Assembly (NCBI GenBank): GCA_017651645.1
Contig: JAGCCO010000012.1
Location: forward strand, 1 to 64,000
From: Bacteroidales bacterium
GTDB taxonomy: Bacteria; Bacteroidota; Bacteroidia; Bacteroidales; F082
Length of the DNA: 64,000 nt
Direction: 5' to 3'
Every line of letters starts with the position of its first letter. The first letter of the stretch is position 1. The position numbers were made by a program, and so were the translations under genes. Shown one piece after another: positions 52,359-60,559 of the stretch. Below the pieces are notes generated by a model. It ran no database searches. It had not been told where the DNA came from and worked only from the letters and a program-made list of their open reading frames with translations.

Positions 52359-53957
52359 ATGACCGAAAATACCACCTATAGCCTCTACCACATCCTAAAG
52401 GAAACTGCCGCCAAATTGCCGGAACGGACGGCTATCACCTATTTCGGCATCAACATGGCTTATAAGGTTTTGCTGGACCGCATCGACGAGACCGCCGACG
52501 CTTTCAGGAGGCATGGCGTCGGGCAAGGCGACATCGTTTCCGTCTCGCTACCCACCATGCCCGAGTCGATAATGTGCTTTTACGCGCTGCATAAGATTGG
52601 TGCCATCCCCTGCATGATCGATGTCAGATATACACCCGAACAGATAAGCGAAATCGTCGACAGAACACATTCGAAGTTGCTGTTTATCATGGGTTTCAGT
52701 TGTAAAAGTTGGGCAAAGACAAAGGTCAACATTAACGTCGAAAAAGTTGTGGTGTGCTCGGGTGCCGATTCTATTCCTGGGGTCCCGTTTTGGTACGGCA
52801 TTGGAGAATGGTTCAACGGGCGGAAAAAGGTGTTCCTTAAAAACAAGAAATTCTGCCATTGGAAGGACTTCATCAAGACGGCACAAGGCAAAGACACGAC
52901 CGAGACCTATCACTGGAAGCCCGACGAGATGACCGCCCTCTTCCAGACCAGCGGCACCACGGGCACTGTGAAAAGCGTGATGTTGACCACGGAGAACATC
53001 CTGCACGCCGTCTTCCCCGAGCCTCCCGTGCTCAACGATATCCAAAGCGAGGACAGCGCCATCTGCTTCTTGCCTATCTTCGCATTCTATGGTGCCAATG
53101 CCGTCATTCTGACACTCAGCCACGGCATGCGTGCCGTCGTCATCCCTATTGCTTCTAAAGATGAGTTTTTGAAACTCATCGCCAAACACAAGCCCCAGCA
53201 TGTTTTCTCGGTACCCGCTTATTGGGATGCACTAGATCAAGAAAAAGACAACAAGGAAGACTTCTCATTCCTAAAGACCGCAAATATCGCAGGCGACGTA
53301 CTGAACACTGCTTTCGAGCGTAGCATTAACGATTTCTTGCTTGAGAGAGGCTGTCGCTATGAGGTCACCAAAGCCTACGGCATGACCGAGACGGCGGGTG
53401 TCATCTCATTTACCCCACAAGGCAGCCCACACCAATATGAACCAGGATTTTCAGGTAAGGCTGTAGGCGGCTATGAAGTCAAAGTCTTTGACGATGAAAT
53501 CTGTGTCCGTTCAGAGATGAAGATTCTCGGCTATTACCAAAACGAAGAAGCCACCAAAAATCTCATCCAGACCCACCTTGACGGCAGCCGATGGATCCAC
53601 ACTGGTGACATGGGCTATGTGGACAATGAAGGCAACATCTTTGTGATTGGCCGCAAGAAGCGCATGATTGTCCGGCACGATGGTTCCAAGGTGTTTCCCG
53701 TGGAGATTGAAGACTGCCTGACGCAGCACCCGCTGGTAGCAGCCTGTGCTGTAGTGCCCATGCAGGATCCCGACCATTCGGAGAGTAAACTGCCTAAGGC
53801 GTTTGTGGTGCTAAAAGAAACAAAGGCCTCCGCTGAAGAATTAACGGATTACTGTAAGACACATCTCCCCATACATCTTGTTCCGGCAGCGATAGAATTC
53901 ATTGATGCCTTGCCGATGAATGCAAATGGCAAGGTAGATTATCAGAAACTCATCTGA
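52359..53957 (+). CDS. AMP-forming acyl-CoA/acyl-ACP ligase
   Basis: The 532-residue protein belongs to the ANL superfamily, which activates carboxylic acids as acyl-adenylates and passes them to CoA or a carrier protein. Motifs: P-loop-like FQTSGTTGTVKSVMLT (about 190-205), KAYGMTETAGV (about 340-350), IHTGDMGYVDNEG (about 410-422), and the catalytic C-terminal lysine in NANGKVDYQKL near the end. The acid is unknown. It is convergent with, and overlaps by 16 bases, the lipid-type gene set on the other strand, and is probably part of the same pathway. Confidence 0.9.
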   Translation: MTENTTYSLYHILKETAAKLPERTAITYFGINMAYKVLLDRIDETADAFRRHGVGQGDIVSVSLPTMPESIMCFYALHKIGAIPCMIDVRYTPEQISEIVDRTHSKLLFIMGFSCKSWAKTKVNINVEKVVVCSGADSIPGVPFWYGIGEWFNGRKKVFLKNKKFCHWKDFIKTAQGKDTTETYHWKPDEMTALFQTSGTTGTVKSVMLTTENILHAVFPEPPVLNDIQSEDSAICFLPIFAFYGANAVILTLSHGMRAVVIPIASKDEFLKLIAKHKPQHVFSVPAYWDALDQEKDNKEDFSFLKTANIAGDVLNTAFERSINDFLLERGCRYEVTKAYGMTETAGVISFTPQGSPHQYEPGFSGKAVGGYEVKVFDDEICVRSEMKILGYYQNEEATKNLIQTHLDGSRWIHTGDMGYVDNEGNIFVIGRKKRMIVRHDGSKVFPVEIEDCLTQHPLVAACAVVPMQDPDHSESKLPKAFVVLKETKASAEELTDYCKTHLPIHLVPAAIEFIDALPMNANGKVDYQKLI

Positions 53958-55069
53958 ACATCCACTGGGTTCGCATAAATCCCCAAGAAAATCGCCTCCA
54001 GTTCTGAACGGTCAAAGTCCGGATAATCATTCATCCAATCCATGTATTTGACAAAGGTTGCCTTTTGCTCTGCGGTATAATGGTTGGCAAAATTATCACT
54101 ACCGCTCCGAAGGTCGTGGGCAATATAATTGTTCGGGTGAAGATAAAAATGCGGATTGATGCGGCTATCCATCAACTCGGCCACACGTTTGTAGAACTCG
54201 CCAGAAGAGCAGTCGTTCAAAGCGTTGAGGTCGGCTTCGGAGACCACGGGGCAGATGTGGAAATGCACATGACCCTTGAACTGCATAATACCCGTCAGGA
54301 TGCTGTTGAGGTCTTCACCGGGTTTCTTCTCGTAATGGCCGTTTTTCTTGGTCAGGTAAAGCTCCAGGGTCTTAAGCTTGTCGCATGACTCCCATTCGTA
54401 GGACACCGCTACGGGAACGATGTTCAGCTCGGCCAAAGAGATCACACGGTCGTCGCGGCGACTCATGCCAAACATCTTGACGATGGCGGGGTCGGTGGCG
54501 TCGATGCCGTTTTTGGTGCGGCCGTTACGTTGGGCAATCCACACCGATTCATGCAACTCGGTAATGACATAACGCATATACTCCGACATGTGCATCATGC
54601 TGTTGTAGAACTCTTTAGGAGAGCCCCCGCGTTCGGTACGGAACATCTTGTTGACCTTACCGAAGTCGATGACAAATGGATGGCACATCAGGTTGCTGCC
54701 AAAGGTAATCTGGCAGGTTTTGTGTCCTGCCGTGTTCAAAATGTATTGCAATATCATGGCATCAAGCACGATGTCGCGGTGATTGGAGACAAAAAGATAG
54801 GGTTTCTTCTCGCTGATGTTCTCTATCCCCGACCAGTCAAGCTTTGTCGTGGTCTTCTGCAACAACTTTTCAAAGAGGTCCTTTAACAGCCCTAACTGAA
54901 ATTCATCTGCGGTCTTTATACTCCTGATGCGGTTTCGAAGGGCCTCCACGGGCATGCCTGGCATAAGATAGTCAACGATAGCGGGAATCACCTCGCTGTC
55001 GGCCATGCGCTGCATTGCATCAGGAATCTCATTAGCATTATAAGGTCGGATGTCGTCGAAATTGCTCAT
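53942..55069 (-). CDS. PlsC-like acyltransferase
   Basis: The 375-residue protein has the acyltransferase motif NHRDIVLDA (HxxxxD, about 97-105), a later FRTERGGSPKEF segment in the place of the second motif and RNGRTKNGIDATDP downstream. It lacks clear membrane segments. Such enzymes acylate glycerophosphates or other polar heads; the substrate here is not evident. The ATG overlaps the TGA of the preceding ligase gene by 4 bases, showing operon organisation. Confidence 0.85.
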   Translation of the reverse strand: MSNFDDIRPYNANEIPDAMQRMADSEVIPAIVDYLMPGMPVEALRNRIRSIKTADEFQLGLLKDLFEKLLQKTTTKLDWSGIENISEKKPYLFVSNHRDIVLDAMILQYILNTAGHKTCQITFGSNLMCHPFVIDFGKVNKMFRTERGGSPKEFYNSMMHMSEYMRYVITELHESVWIAQRNGRTKNGIDATDPAIVKMFGMSRRDDRVISLAELNIVPVAVSYEWESCDKLKTLELYLTKKNGHYEKKPGEDLNSILTGIMQFKGHVHFHICPVVSEADLNALNDCSSGEFYKRVAELMDSRINPHFYLHPNNYIAHDLRSGSDNFANHYTAEQKATFVKYMDWMNDYPDFDRSELEAIFLGIYANPVDVQMSF

Positions 55070-56367
55070 TCTCTATTCCTTAAATCAATGAATTTGATGG
55101 GTTTGCGGCTCTTTGCAGGATAGTTGATCTGCCGAATGACCTCAACGGGGTGCACCTCGATGGCGGGAGCCACACGGATGCGCGAGCGGAAACTGTCTTT
55201 CAGGGTCTTGACTACATCGAAATCGGGCTGGTACTTCAAGCCGATCTTTACCAAGACATCGTCGGTGCCCGCCTCGCTTTGGCGCACCTCGATGACATAG
55301 TTTTCCACATAGTCTGTATTGTCCAAGACATCATTGATCGCTGGCGGATAAAGCGTCGTACCTTTCAGCTTGATCATGTTGTTCTTACGACCCACTAGCG
55401 GTGTGAGGCGGTAAGAGTTGCGCCCGCACTTGCACTGCTCCACAATTTTGGCAGCAATGTCGCCTGTGCGGAAACGCAGCAGCGGCATGGCCTCCACACC
55501 GAGGGTGGTGACCACAATCTCACCTGGCTGCCCATCTGGAACCGGCAAGCCATCTTCGCCAATGATTTCCACGATAATTAACTCGGGGTGCACGTGACCA
55601 CCGAGACCGTATTCACATTCCGAGAAGGTAGCGCCCATCTCCGTAGAGGAATAGGTGGCAAAGAGTTGTACATCCCATTTCTCTTTGATTTTGCGACCCA
55701 GCAGGTTGAGGTCAAAGTTCTGCTCGCGCAAGCCCTCGCCGATGCCGATGATGCGGCGGATGCTACTGTTCTTATAATCAATGCCGTGCTCTTCGGCGTA
55801 TTGGATCAACTTCAGGATGAACGAAGGCACGCACATGATGGTATCGGGCTTGATGCGACGGATGGTGTCCCACTGCAGTTCAGGGATGCCGTTGCCCACG
55901 CGGATGACACCTACACCCAATTCACGCAGACCCAAGAAATAGGCCAATCCCGCCATAAAACGCTTGTCCAAGGTGGTCATCAACTGCACCACATTGCCGG
56001 GCTTTACGCCTGCACATTCAAAGGATTTCTTTTCGTTGAAGGCTAAGCGTTGCAGGTCCTTCTCCGTGCAGCCAAAGGTGACGGGATCGCCAAGAGTACC
56101 CGAAGTGGTGATATAGTCGATGATCTTGTCTTTCGGACAGCAGAGAAATTCATCGTTAAAAAGCTGCAGGTCTTTCTTTTCGGTGAACGGAATCTTCACC
56201 AAATCCTCGATATGCTGAATCTTGTCTATGTTGATGCCATAGCTTTTGAACATCCGCTGGTAGTACGGCGAATGGGCTTGCAGATACACCAAAGCATCGT
56301 GCAGCAAACCTTCTTGATAGGTCTTAATCTCTTCTACAGATTTGTATTCTATATCATTGTTAATCAT
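55066..56367 (-). CDS. PaaK-like (phenylacetate-CoA ligase family) AMP-forming ligase
   Basis: The protein (433 residues from this start) has the motifs of the phenylacetate-CoA ligase group: TTSGTLGDPVTFGC (about 88-101), YSSTEMGATFSECE (about 239-252), LLRFRTGDIAAKI (about 298-310), and LVGRKNNMIKLKGTTLYP near residue 331. These activate aryl or fatty acids as adenylates. I prefer the ATG at 56367, two bases after the stop of the hydrolase gene; a start at 56388 would overlap that gene by 20 bases and add MKSNCNS. It is the second acyl-activating enzyme of the cluster. Confidence 0.87.
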   Translation of the reverse strand: MINNDIEYKSVEEIKTYQEGLLHDALVYLQAHSPYYQRMFKSYGINIDKIQHIEDLVKIPFTEKKDLQLFNDEFLCCPKDKIIDYITTSGTLGDPVTFGCTEKDLQRLAFNEKKSFECAGVKPGNVVQLMTTLDKRFMAGLAYFLGLRELGVGVIRVGNGIPELQWDTIRRIKPDTIMCVPSFILKLIQYAEEHGIDYKNSSIRRIIGIGEGLREQNFDLNLLGRKIKEKWDVQLFATYSSTEMGATFSECEYGLGGHVHPELIIVEIIGEDGLPVPDGQPGEIVVTTLGVEAMPLLRFRTGDIAAKIVEQCKCGRNSYRLTPLVGRKNNMIKLKGTTLYPPAINDVLDNTDYVENYVIEVRQSEAGTDDVLVKIGLKYQPDFDVVKTLKDSFRSRIRVAPAIEVHPVEVIRQINYPAKSRKPIKFIDLRNRE

Positions 56368-56368
56368 A

Positions 56369-57256
56369 CTATTGCAGTTTGATTTCATTTATCCATTTCA
56401 AAAACTCCTGTTTCCACTGCCGGCATTCTTCCGTTCCTTTTTCTTCACTCGCTCCAAAGCCGTGACCACCAGTTTTATACTGGATATAGCGGTGGTTGAC
56501 CTTGTTGGCCGTCAGTGCAGAATCAAGAAGAATGGAGTTATGGTAGTCGACCACAGGGTCGTCGATGCAATTCACCAAAAACACAGGCGGACAATTAGCG
56601 GGGATATGGCGTTCCAGCGACAGCGAATCACACATAATGGGGTCGTTTTGATGTCTTTCGCTGAGCAAAGCCCGACGTGAACGTTGATGTACACAACTTT
56701 CGCGCATGGTCACCACGGGATAGATAGGTGCCACGAACGCAGGATGCAGGTTGACATGGTTGTCTTCCAAAAAGTCGGTTTGGTTGAAACAAGCTGCCGA
56801 CATCACCAGATGACCTCCTGCCGAGAAACCCATCATGCCGACCTTGTCAGGGTCGATCTTGTACTCTTTTGCGTGTTGCCGCACCCATTGCAGGGCACGT
56901 TGCGCATCGGTGAGCATGTCAGGATATTGTTTGCCCCGGAAGAGAAGTCGGTGATGCCAGATGAACGCGCCGATGCCTGCTGCACGATAGCGTAGTACAA
57001 AGGCCGAGATGCCATTGCTTTGCAGCCATCGGGCCACGTCGTCGCCCTCGTTTTCCTCATCAAGCCAATAGTAGCTGCCTCCTGGACAGACGATGACACT
57101 CATTCCACTTGCGTTGTTTTCAGCCAAGAACGGCGTCAGTGTGACTTGCTTGCCATGACTTACGTCATAACCCTCCCAAAGCAGGACGGGCTCTTGGGCA
57201 AAGATTTGTCCGAAGAACAGTAGCAACAGACCGAAAAACAACCTTTTGCGCATCAT
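56369..57256 (-). CDS. Exported alpha/beta hydrolase (esterase/lipase family)
   Basis: The 295-residue protein has a signal peptide (about 1-20, ending GQIFAQ), the oxyanion motif CPGGSYYW (about 57-64), the nucleophile elbow GFSAGGHLV (about 143-151), an aspartate in CIDDPVVDY (about 235-243) and the catalytic histidine in GGHGFG (about 269-274). It is an esterase or deacetylase-like enzyme of the BD-FAE type. Its location in an operon for acyl ligation suggests ester cleavage on the product. The start overlaps the stop of the gene before (TGATG). Confidence 0.87.
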   Translation of the reverse strand: MMRKRLFFGLLLLFFGQIFAQEPVLLWEGYDVSHGKQVTLTPFLAENNASGMSVIVCPGGSYYWLDEENEGDDVARWLQSNGISAFVLRYRAAGIGAFIWHHRLLFRGKQYPDMLTDAQRALQWVRQHAKEYKIDPDKVGMMGFSAGGHLVMSAACFNQTDFLEDNHVNLHPAFVAPIYPVVTMRESCVHQRSRRALLSERHQNDPIMCDSLSLERHIPANCPPVFLVNCIDDPVVDYHNSILLDSALTANKVNHRYIQYKTGGHGFGASEEKGTEECRQWKQEFLKWINEIKLQ

Positions 57257-57618
57257 CACTTGCCTAAAACATTCATGACTTCTTCCTTCGATAGCTGGCG
57301 GTATTTGTGCTGCATGTCGGCGAAGAAATCCACCTGGAAGTACTCCTCGTCATAAAACGACAGTTTGGAATTGGTATTGGGGGTACATTCGAGATACACG
57401 ATGTCTTCCAACATCAGGTTTTTCACCTCGCAAATCTGATTGGCCAGTTTCTTTCCGGCATAGGTCACGGAGGTGCCAGGATTGTCTTGATACAATTCGG
57501 TTACGATGACATAGGTCTTGCCATCTACTTCCCTAATCTTCAAGCCGCATGACGATTCCATATCCCATTCGCCCTTGAAGGGGAAGATTTCGTCGTAATA
57601 TTCTGGGGATACTTTCAT
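57256..57618 (-). CDS. Conserved hypothetical protein, 120 residues
   Basis: The soluble protein has no signal peptide. It begins MKVSPEYYDEIFPFKGEWDME and has alternating beta strands such as IREVDGKTYVIVTELY and ANQICEVKNLMLEDIVYLE, ending in a helical KEEVMNVLGK. I do not recognise a family. It sits between the B12 radical SAM gene and the alpha/beta hydrolase gene, overlaps the latter by a TGATG junction, and so probably takes part in the same process. Confidence 0.75.
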   Translation of the reverse strand: MKVSPEYYDEIFPFKGEWDMESSCGLKIREVDGKTYVIVTELYQDNPGTSVTYAGKKLANQICEVKNLMLEDIVYLECTPNTNSKLSFYDEEYFQVDFFADMQHKYRQLSKEEVMNVLGK

Positions 57619-57619
57619 G

Positions 57620-57650
57620 ATTCAAAATTTAAAATTCAAAGATTCAAAAT
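57620..57650 (-). repeat. AT-rich 7-nt units before the hypothetical gene
   Basis: Plus-strand units ATTCAAA, ATTTAAA, ATTCAAA, followed after one extra base by ATTCAAAATC. The wording resembles 42256-42283 and 13513-13557. Confidence 0.65.
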
Positions 57651-57652
57651 CT

Positions 57653-57678
57653 GGATTGCTTCGTTCCTCGCAATGACG
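57653..57678. repeat. Hairpin of the widespread CATTGCGAGG...CAATC type
   Basis: GATTGCTTCGTTCCTCGCAATG can pair ATTGC with GCAAT. The minus strand reads CGTCATTGCGAGGAACGAAG, a repeat word I recall from several unrelated bacterial phyla. Confidence 0.6.
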
Positions 57679-57697
57679 CAAAGCGCATCAAAATGAA

Positions 57698-57721
57698 TTA
57701 CTCCTAACTATTTACTCCTCA
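57698..57721 (-). repeat. 7-nt units at the stop of the B12 radical SAM gene
   Basis: Minus-strand units GGAGTAA, ATAGTTA, GGAGTAA directly follow the stop codon (TGA, 57719-57721). Confidence 0.65.
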
Positions 57722-59023
57722 CTCAACCCTAACATTGACATTACGTTTTGTACGGTCCACATCACGACCGAATGATTTGTTGGCCAGACGGCGATCGCGC
57801 GGACGGTAGGTGCCGTCTTCCATCTCGCGCAGGGCAACATTACAGAATAAGCGGAACATCTTTGCTTCCTGTGTCTCATCGGCATAGAAACTCTTCCAAG
57901 CGTAATCATAAAGGTCCTGCAACTTCTCTGGCGACATGTGTTTGGGCTGATACACCACCTGACCGGCATTGTAATGATCCCAATCGAAGTCGAAGATGCG
58001 GCCTTGACGCAACAAGTCATCATGACCCTTCGTGTGCGGAAAAGGCGCAAAGATGGTAAACTCAGCCAAATCGAGATCAATTTCACCTAAGAAATCGATG
58101 AGCCGTTTGATGTCGTCTTCGGTCTGGTTGTCGAGGCCAAACAGGATGGTGCCTTCCACGCCGATGCCGTAGTCGTGGTAGCGTTTCACACGTTCTTTGA
58201 TATAGTCGGAAGTGTCGTAAACAGCCTGATAGACGTACCAAGCACCGGCTTTGGCGGCCAGGTCAAGAACCTCGGGGTCGTCTTCGATGGTGTGACTGAT
58301 CCATTTCTTCTTCAGCGGCGCAATGGCACGGAAGAGGTCCATCTCCCACTGCTTGTCTTGTGCCAACGAGTTGTCGACGATGAAGAGGCGGTTGTTGTCA
58401 ATGCCTGCCATGTCTTCTACCACCTTGTCGACGGGGCGCGGACGGAACTTGCGACCACCGAGATACGACACGGCGCAAGGATAGCAACTGAAACGACAGC
58501 CGCGGCTTGCATTGAAGAGGTCGACCATTTGCACACCTTTGTGATTGTATAGCTCCCGCTTGTAAAGGTCGCGGCGGCAGGGACCTACCGAAGCGATGTC
58601 GGGCTGGTTGCCCATGTAGTTGTATATCTTTTTCAGGCAGCCGTTCAGCCAGTCCTGGATGACCTGCTCGGAACGGCCTTCCGACTCGCCCAAGAACACA
58701 CTGTCGACATGGTTGACCATCTCCTCAGCATGCAGCATCGAAGAGATGCCGCCTGCCAAAACCGTCTTGCCACGTTTGTGGTACTCGTCAGCGATGGCCC
58801 AGCCGCGTTTCACCTGTGTAGTGAGCATCATCGAAAGGGCCACGAGGTCGCACTCCTCGTCAAAGTCAATGGGTTCTACATTCTCATCGGTGAAGGAAAT
58901 ATCTACATAATCGGGCAAAGTAGCCGCAAACGCGACAGGACCATGAGGCGGCAGGTTGAAGGTTGTCTGACCCGGCAATTTGTTCCACTTGGGATAGATC
59001 AATTTAAGTTTAATCGTGTCCAT
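57719..59023 (-). CDS. B12-binding-domain radical SAM enzyme
   Basis: The 434-residue protein combines an N-terminal cobalamin-binding-type Rossmann domain (about 1-140, IDFDEECDLVALSMMLTTQ, VLAGGISSMLHAEEM, VFLGESEG) with a radical SAM barrel. The cluster motif is C-x3-C-x2-C in SRGCRFSCYPC (about 181-191). Enzymes of this BchE/HpnP-like class methylate unreactive carbons or build rings. The ATG at 59023 is chosen because the -7 box TATTTTTG at 59042-59049 covers the alternative TTG start. The product is not known; the neighbouring flavoprotein and acyl ligases suggest a lipid or polyene substrate. Confidence 0.88.
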   Translation of the reverse strand: MDTIKLKLIYPKWNKLPGQTTFNLPPHGPVAFAATLPDYVDISFTDENVEPIDFDEECDLVALSMMLTTQVKRGWAIADEYHKRGKTVLAGGISSMLHAEEMVNHVDSVFLGESEGRSEQVIQDWLNGCLKKIYNYMGNQPDIASVGPCRRDLYKRELYNHKGVQMVDLFNASRGCRFSCYPCAVSYLGGRKFRPRPVDKVVEDMAGIDNNRLFIVDNSLAQDKQWEMDLFRAIAPLKKKWISHTIEDDPEVLDLAAKAGAWYVYQAVYDTSDYIKERVKRYHDYGIGVEGTILFGLDNQTEDDIKRLIDFLGEIDLDLAEFTIFAPFPHTKGHDDLLRQGRIFDFDWDHYNAGQVVYQPKHMSPEKLQDLYDYAWKSFYADETQEAKMFRLFCNVALREMEDGTYRPRDRRLANKSFGRDVDRTKRNVNVRVE

Positions 59024-59041
59024 ACTGTATTGTTGAACTTG

Positions 59042-59049
59042 CAAAAATA
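59042..59049 (-). promoter_or_regulatory. -7 box of the B12 radical SAM gene (TATTTTTG)
   Basis: TATTTTTG on the minus strand, 18 bases before the ATG, downstream of the flavoprotein stop. It gives an internal start of transcription in the cluster. Confidence 0.6.
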
Positions 59050-59053
59050 CAAA

Positions 59054-60559
59054 TTAGGAATGATTCAAACAATAATTGTTGATTTTATGGACAATAACAT
59101 TGTGTCCGACCAAGGCCTCTGCCGTCTCTATAGCGGTTAACGTAACCCCGCACAGACCATGGATATTCACATTCTGACCCGTTAGGAACAGATTCTTAAC
59201 TTTCGTAAAGACAGATATTTGCGAAAGTATCAAGTTATGGCTATCTTTCAAGAAGCCATAGTTGGAGCCTTCTTTGTTGCCATAATAGTCGCGAATAGTA
59301 AGCGGCGAAGAGGCAAAGATAAAGTCGATATTGTCACGGAAATTGGGATAAAGTCTTTCCAAGCGGTTGAGCACTTTCTCGGTCATGGCTTGTTTCCATT
59401 TTTCATAAGCCGTGCCGCGATGTCCGGTAAGCGTGTTTTCCCAAGGTTGCACCCATTTGTAATCCATTTCGGTTATGATGACCATCGTCTCCGCAAAGTT
59501 GCCTTGGTTTTCAACAGGAGGCGTGACGTACATCAGGCTTTGAGGCCAGTTGTCCGATTGTAAATTATTGGTAACCTTATAGTTATCAAGCCAATAATTC
59601 GCGTGATTGAGATAAGGAAACGCTTGGCCCTTGAACTTGATAAAAACCTTGAAACTTGAAATGGTTTCGGGTATTTCGGAAATACGGTTTTTGAAGGCTG
59701 TGGGGAAAGCGCAGTCATCCGCAAGTTGCAATAAAACATCAGGATGCACATCCGAGATGTAATTGTCTGCTTGATAAACGTTACCGTCTTTGGTGACTAC
59801 ACTTATAACCTGATGGTTCTCCACTTTGATGTTCACCACTTCGGCGTTGGCTATAACCTCACCACCAGCCTTTTCTATCTCCTCTTTCAAGGCCTCTGCC
59901 ATTTGCTGGCTGCCACTCACAAATTGGAATGTGCCGTCCCAATGCAACACGCTGAGCAAAGCGTTCAGATAGGATGGCGTTGTGCCTTCCACTCCACCAA
60001 ACAAAGGCCTTAAATAAGTCAGCAAACCTTTCAGTTTCGGATTTGTGATGTATTGGTCGATCAATTCGTTGAAAGGTCGGTTGAAATCCTCGCTGAATTG
60101 GGTGATGTCATCTGGTTTTGTCTCGTTCAGATAGAACAATTTCTCTTCTTTCGAAAGCGCATCAAGTCGGTCAAAATAGGCTTTGAGGTTGTCCTTTTCT
60201 TCGGGGAAAAACGAAGACAGATAAGCTATAATTTGATCCTTGCCTTTAGGCAAACGATAGGTCATCCCATCTTCAGCAACCGTAACCACATCGAAAGCGG
60301 TATCATCCGTTGGGCGAAGCGTTATTTGTTCTGTAACGCCAAGATAATCAAAGATTTTCTTCAGGTTACCGCCATCCGCAAAGCCGCCAAAGATATGCAT
60401 CCCCGTGGAAAAACTCACGCCACGACGCTTGAAGGTCTGCAAGCCACCTCCGATGATGGCATTCTTTTCCAAGACGGTCACCTTGTAGCCTTCTTTGGTC
60501 AACAATGCGCCCGACACCAAGCCACCCAGGCCACCACCGATGATTACACAGGTCTTCAT
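59054..60559 (-). CDS. FAD-dependent oxidoreductase, phytoene desaturase/RetSat type
   Basis: The 501-residue protein has the dinucleotide-binding motif CVIIGGGLGGLVSGALLTKEG (residues 4-24) followed by the glutamate of VLEKN, and the C-terminal FAD signature LFLTGQNVNIHGLCGV (about 465-480). It belongs to the CrtI/carotenoid saturase group that desaturates, saturates or isomerises polyenes. I use the ATG at 60559, which overlaps the stop of the exporter gene (ATGA). Substrate unknown. Confidence 0.88.
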   Translation of the reverse strand: MKTCVIIGGGLGGLVSGALLTKEGYKVTVLEKNAIIGGGLQTFKRRGVSFSTGMHIFGGFADGGNLKKIFDYLGVTEQITLRPTDDTAFDVVTVAEDGMTYRLPKGKDQIIAYLSSFFPEEKDNLKAYFDRLDALSKEEKLFYLNETKPDDITQFSEDFNRPFNELIDQYITNPKLKGLLTYLRPLFGGVEGTTPSYLNALLSVLHWDGTFQFVSGSQQMAEALKEEIEKAGGEVIANAEVVNIKVENHQVISVVTKDGNVYQADNYISDVHPDVLLQLADDCAFPTAFKNRISEIPETISSFKVFIKFKGQAFPYLNHANYWLDNYKVTNNLQSDNWPQSLMYVTPPVENQGNFAETMVIITEMDYKWVQPWENTLTGHRGTAYEKWKQAMTEKVLNRLERLYPNFRDNIDFIFASSPLTIRDYYGNKEGSNYGFLKDSHNLILSQISVFTKVKNLFLTGQNVNIHGLCGVTLTAIETAEALVGHNVIVHKINNYCLNHS

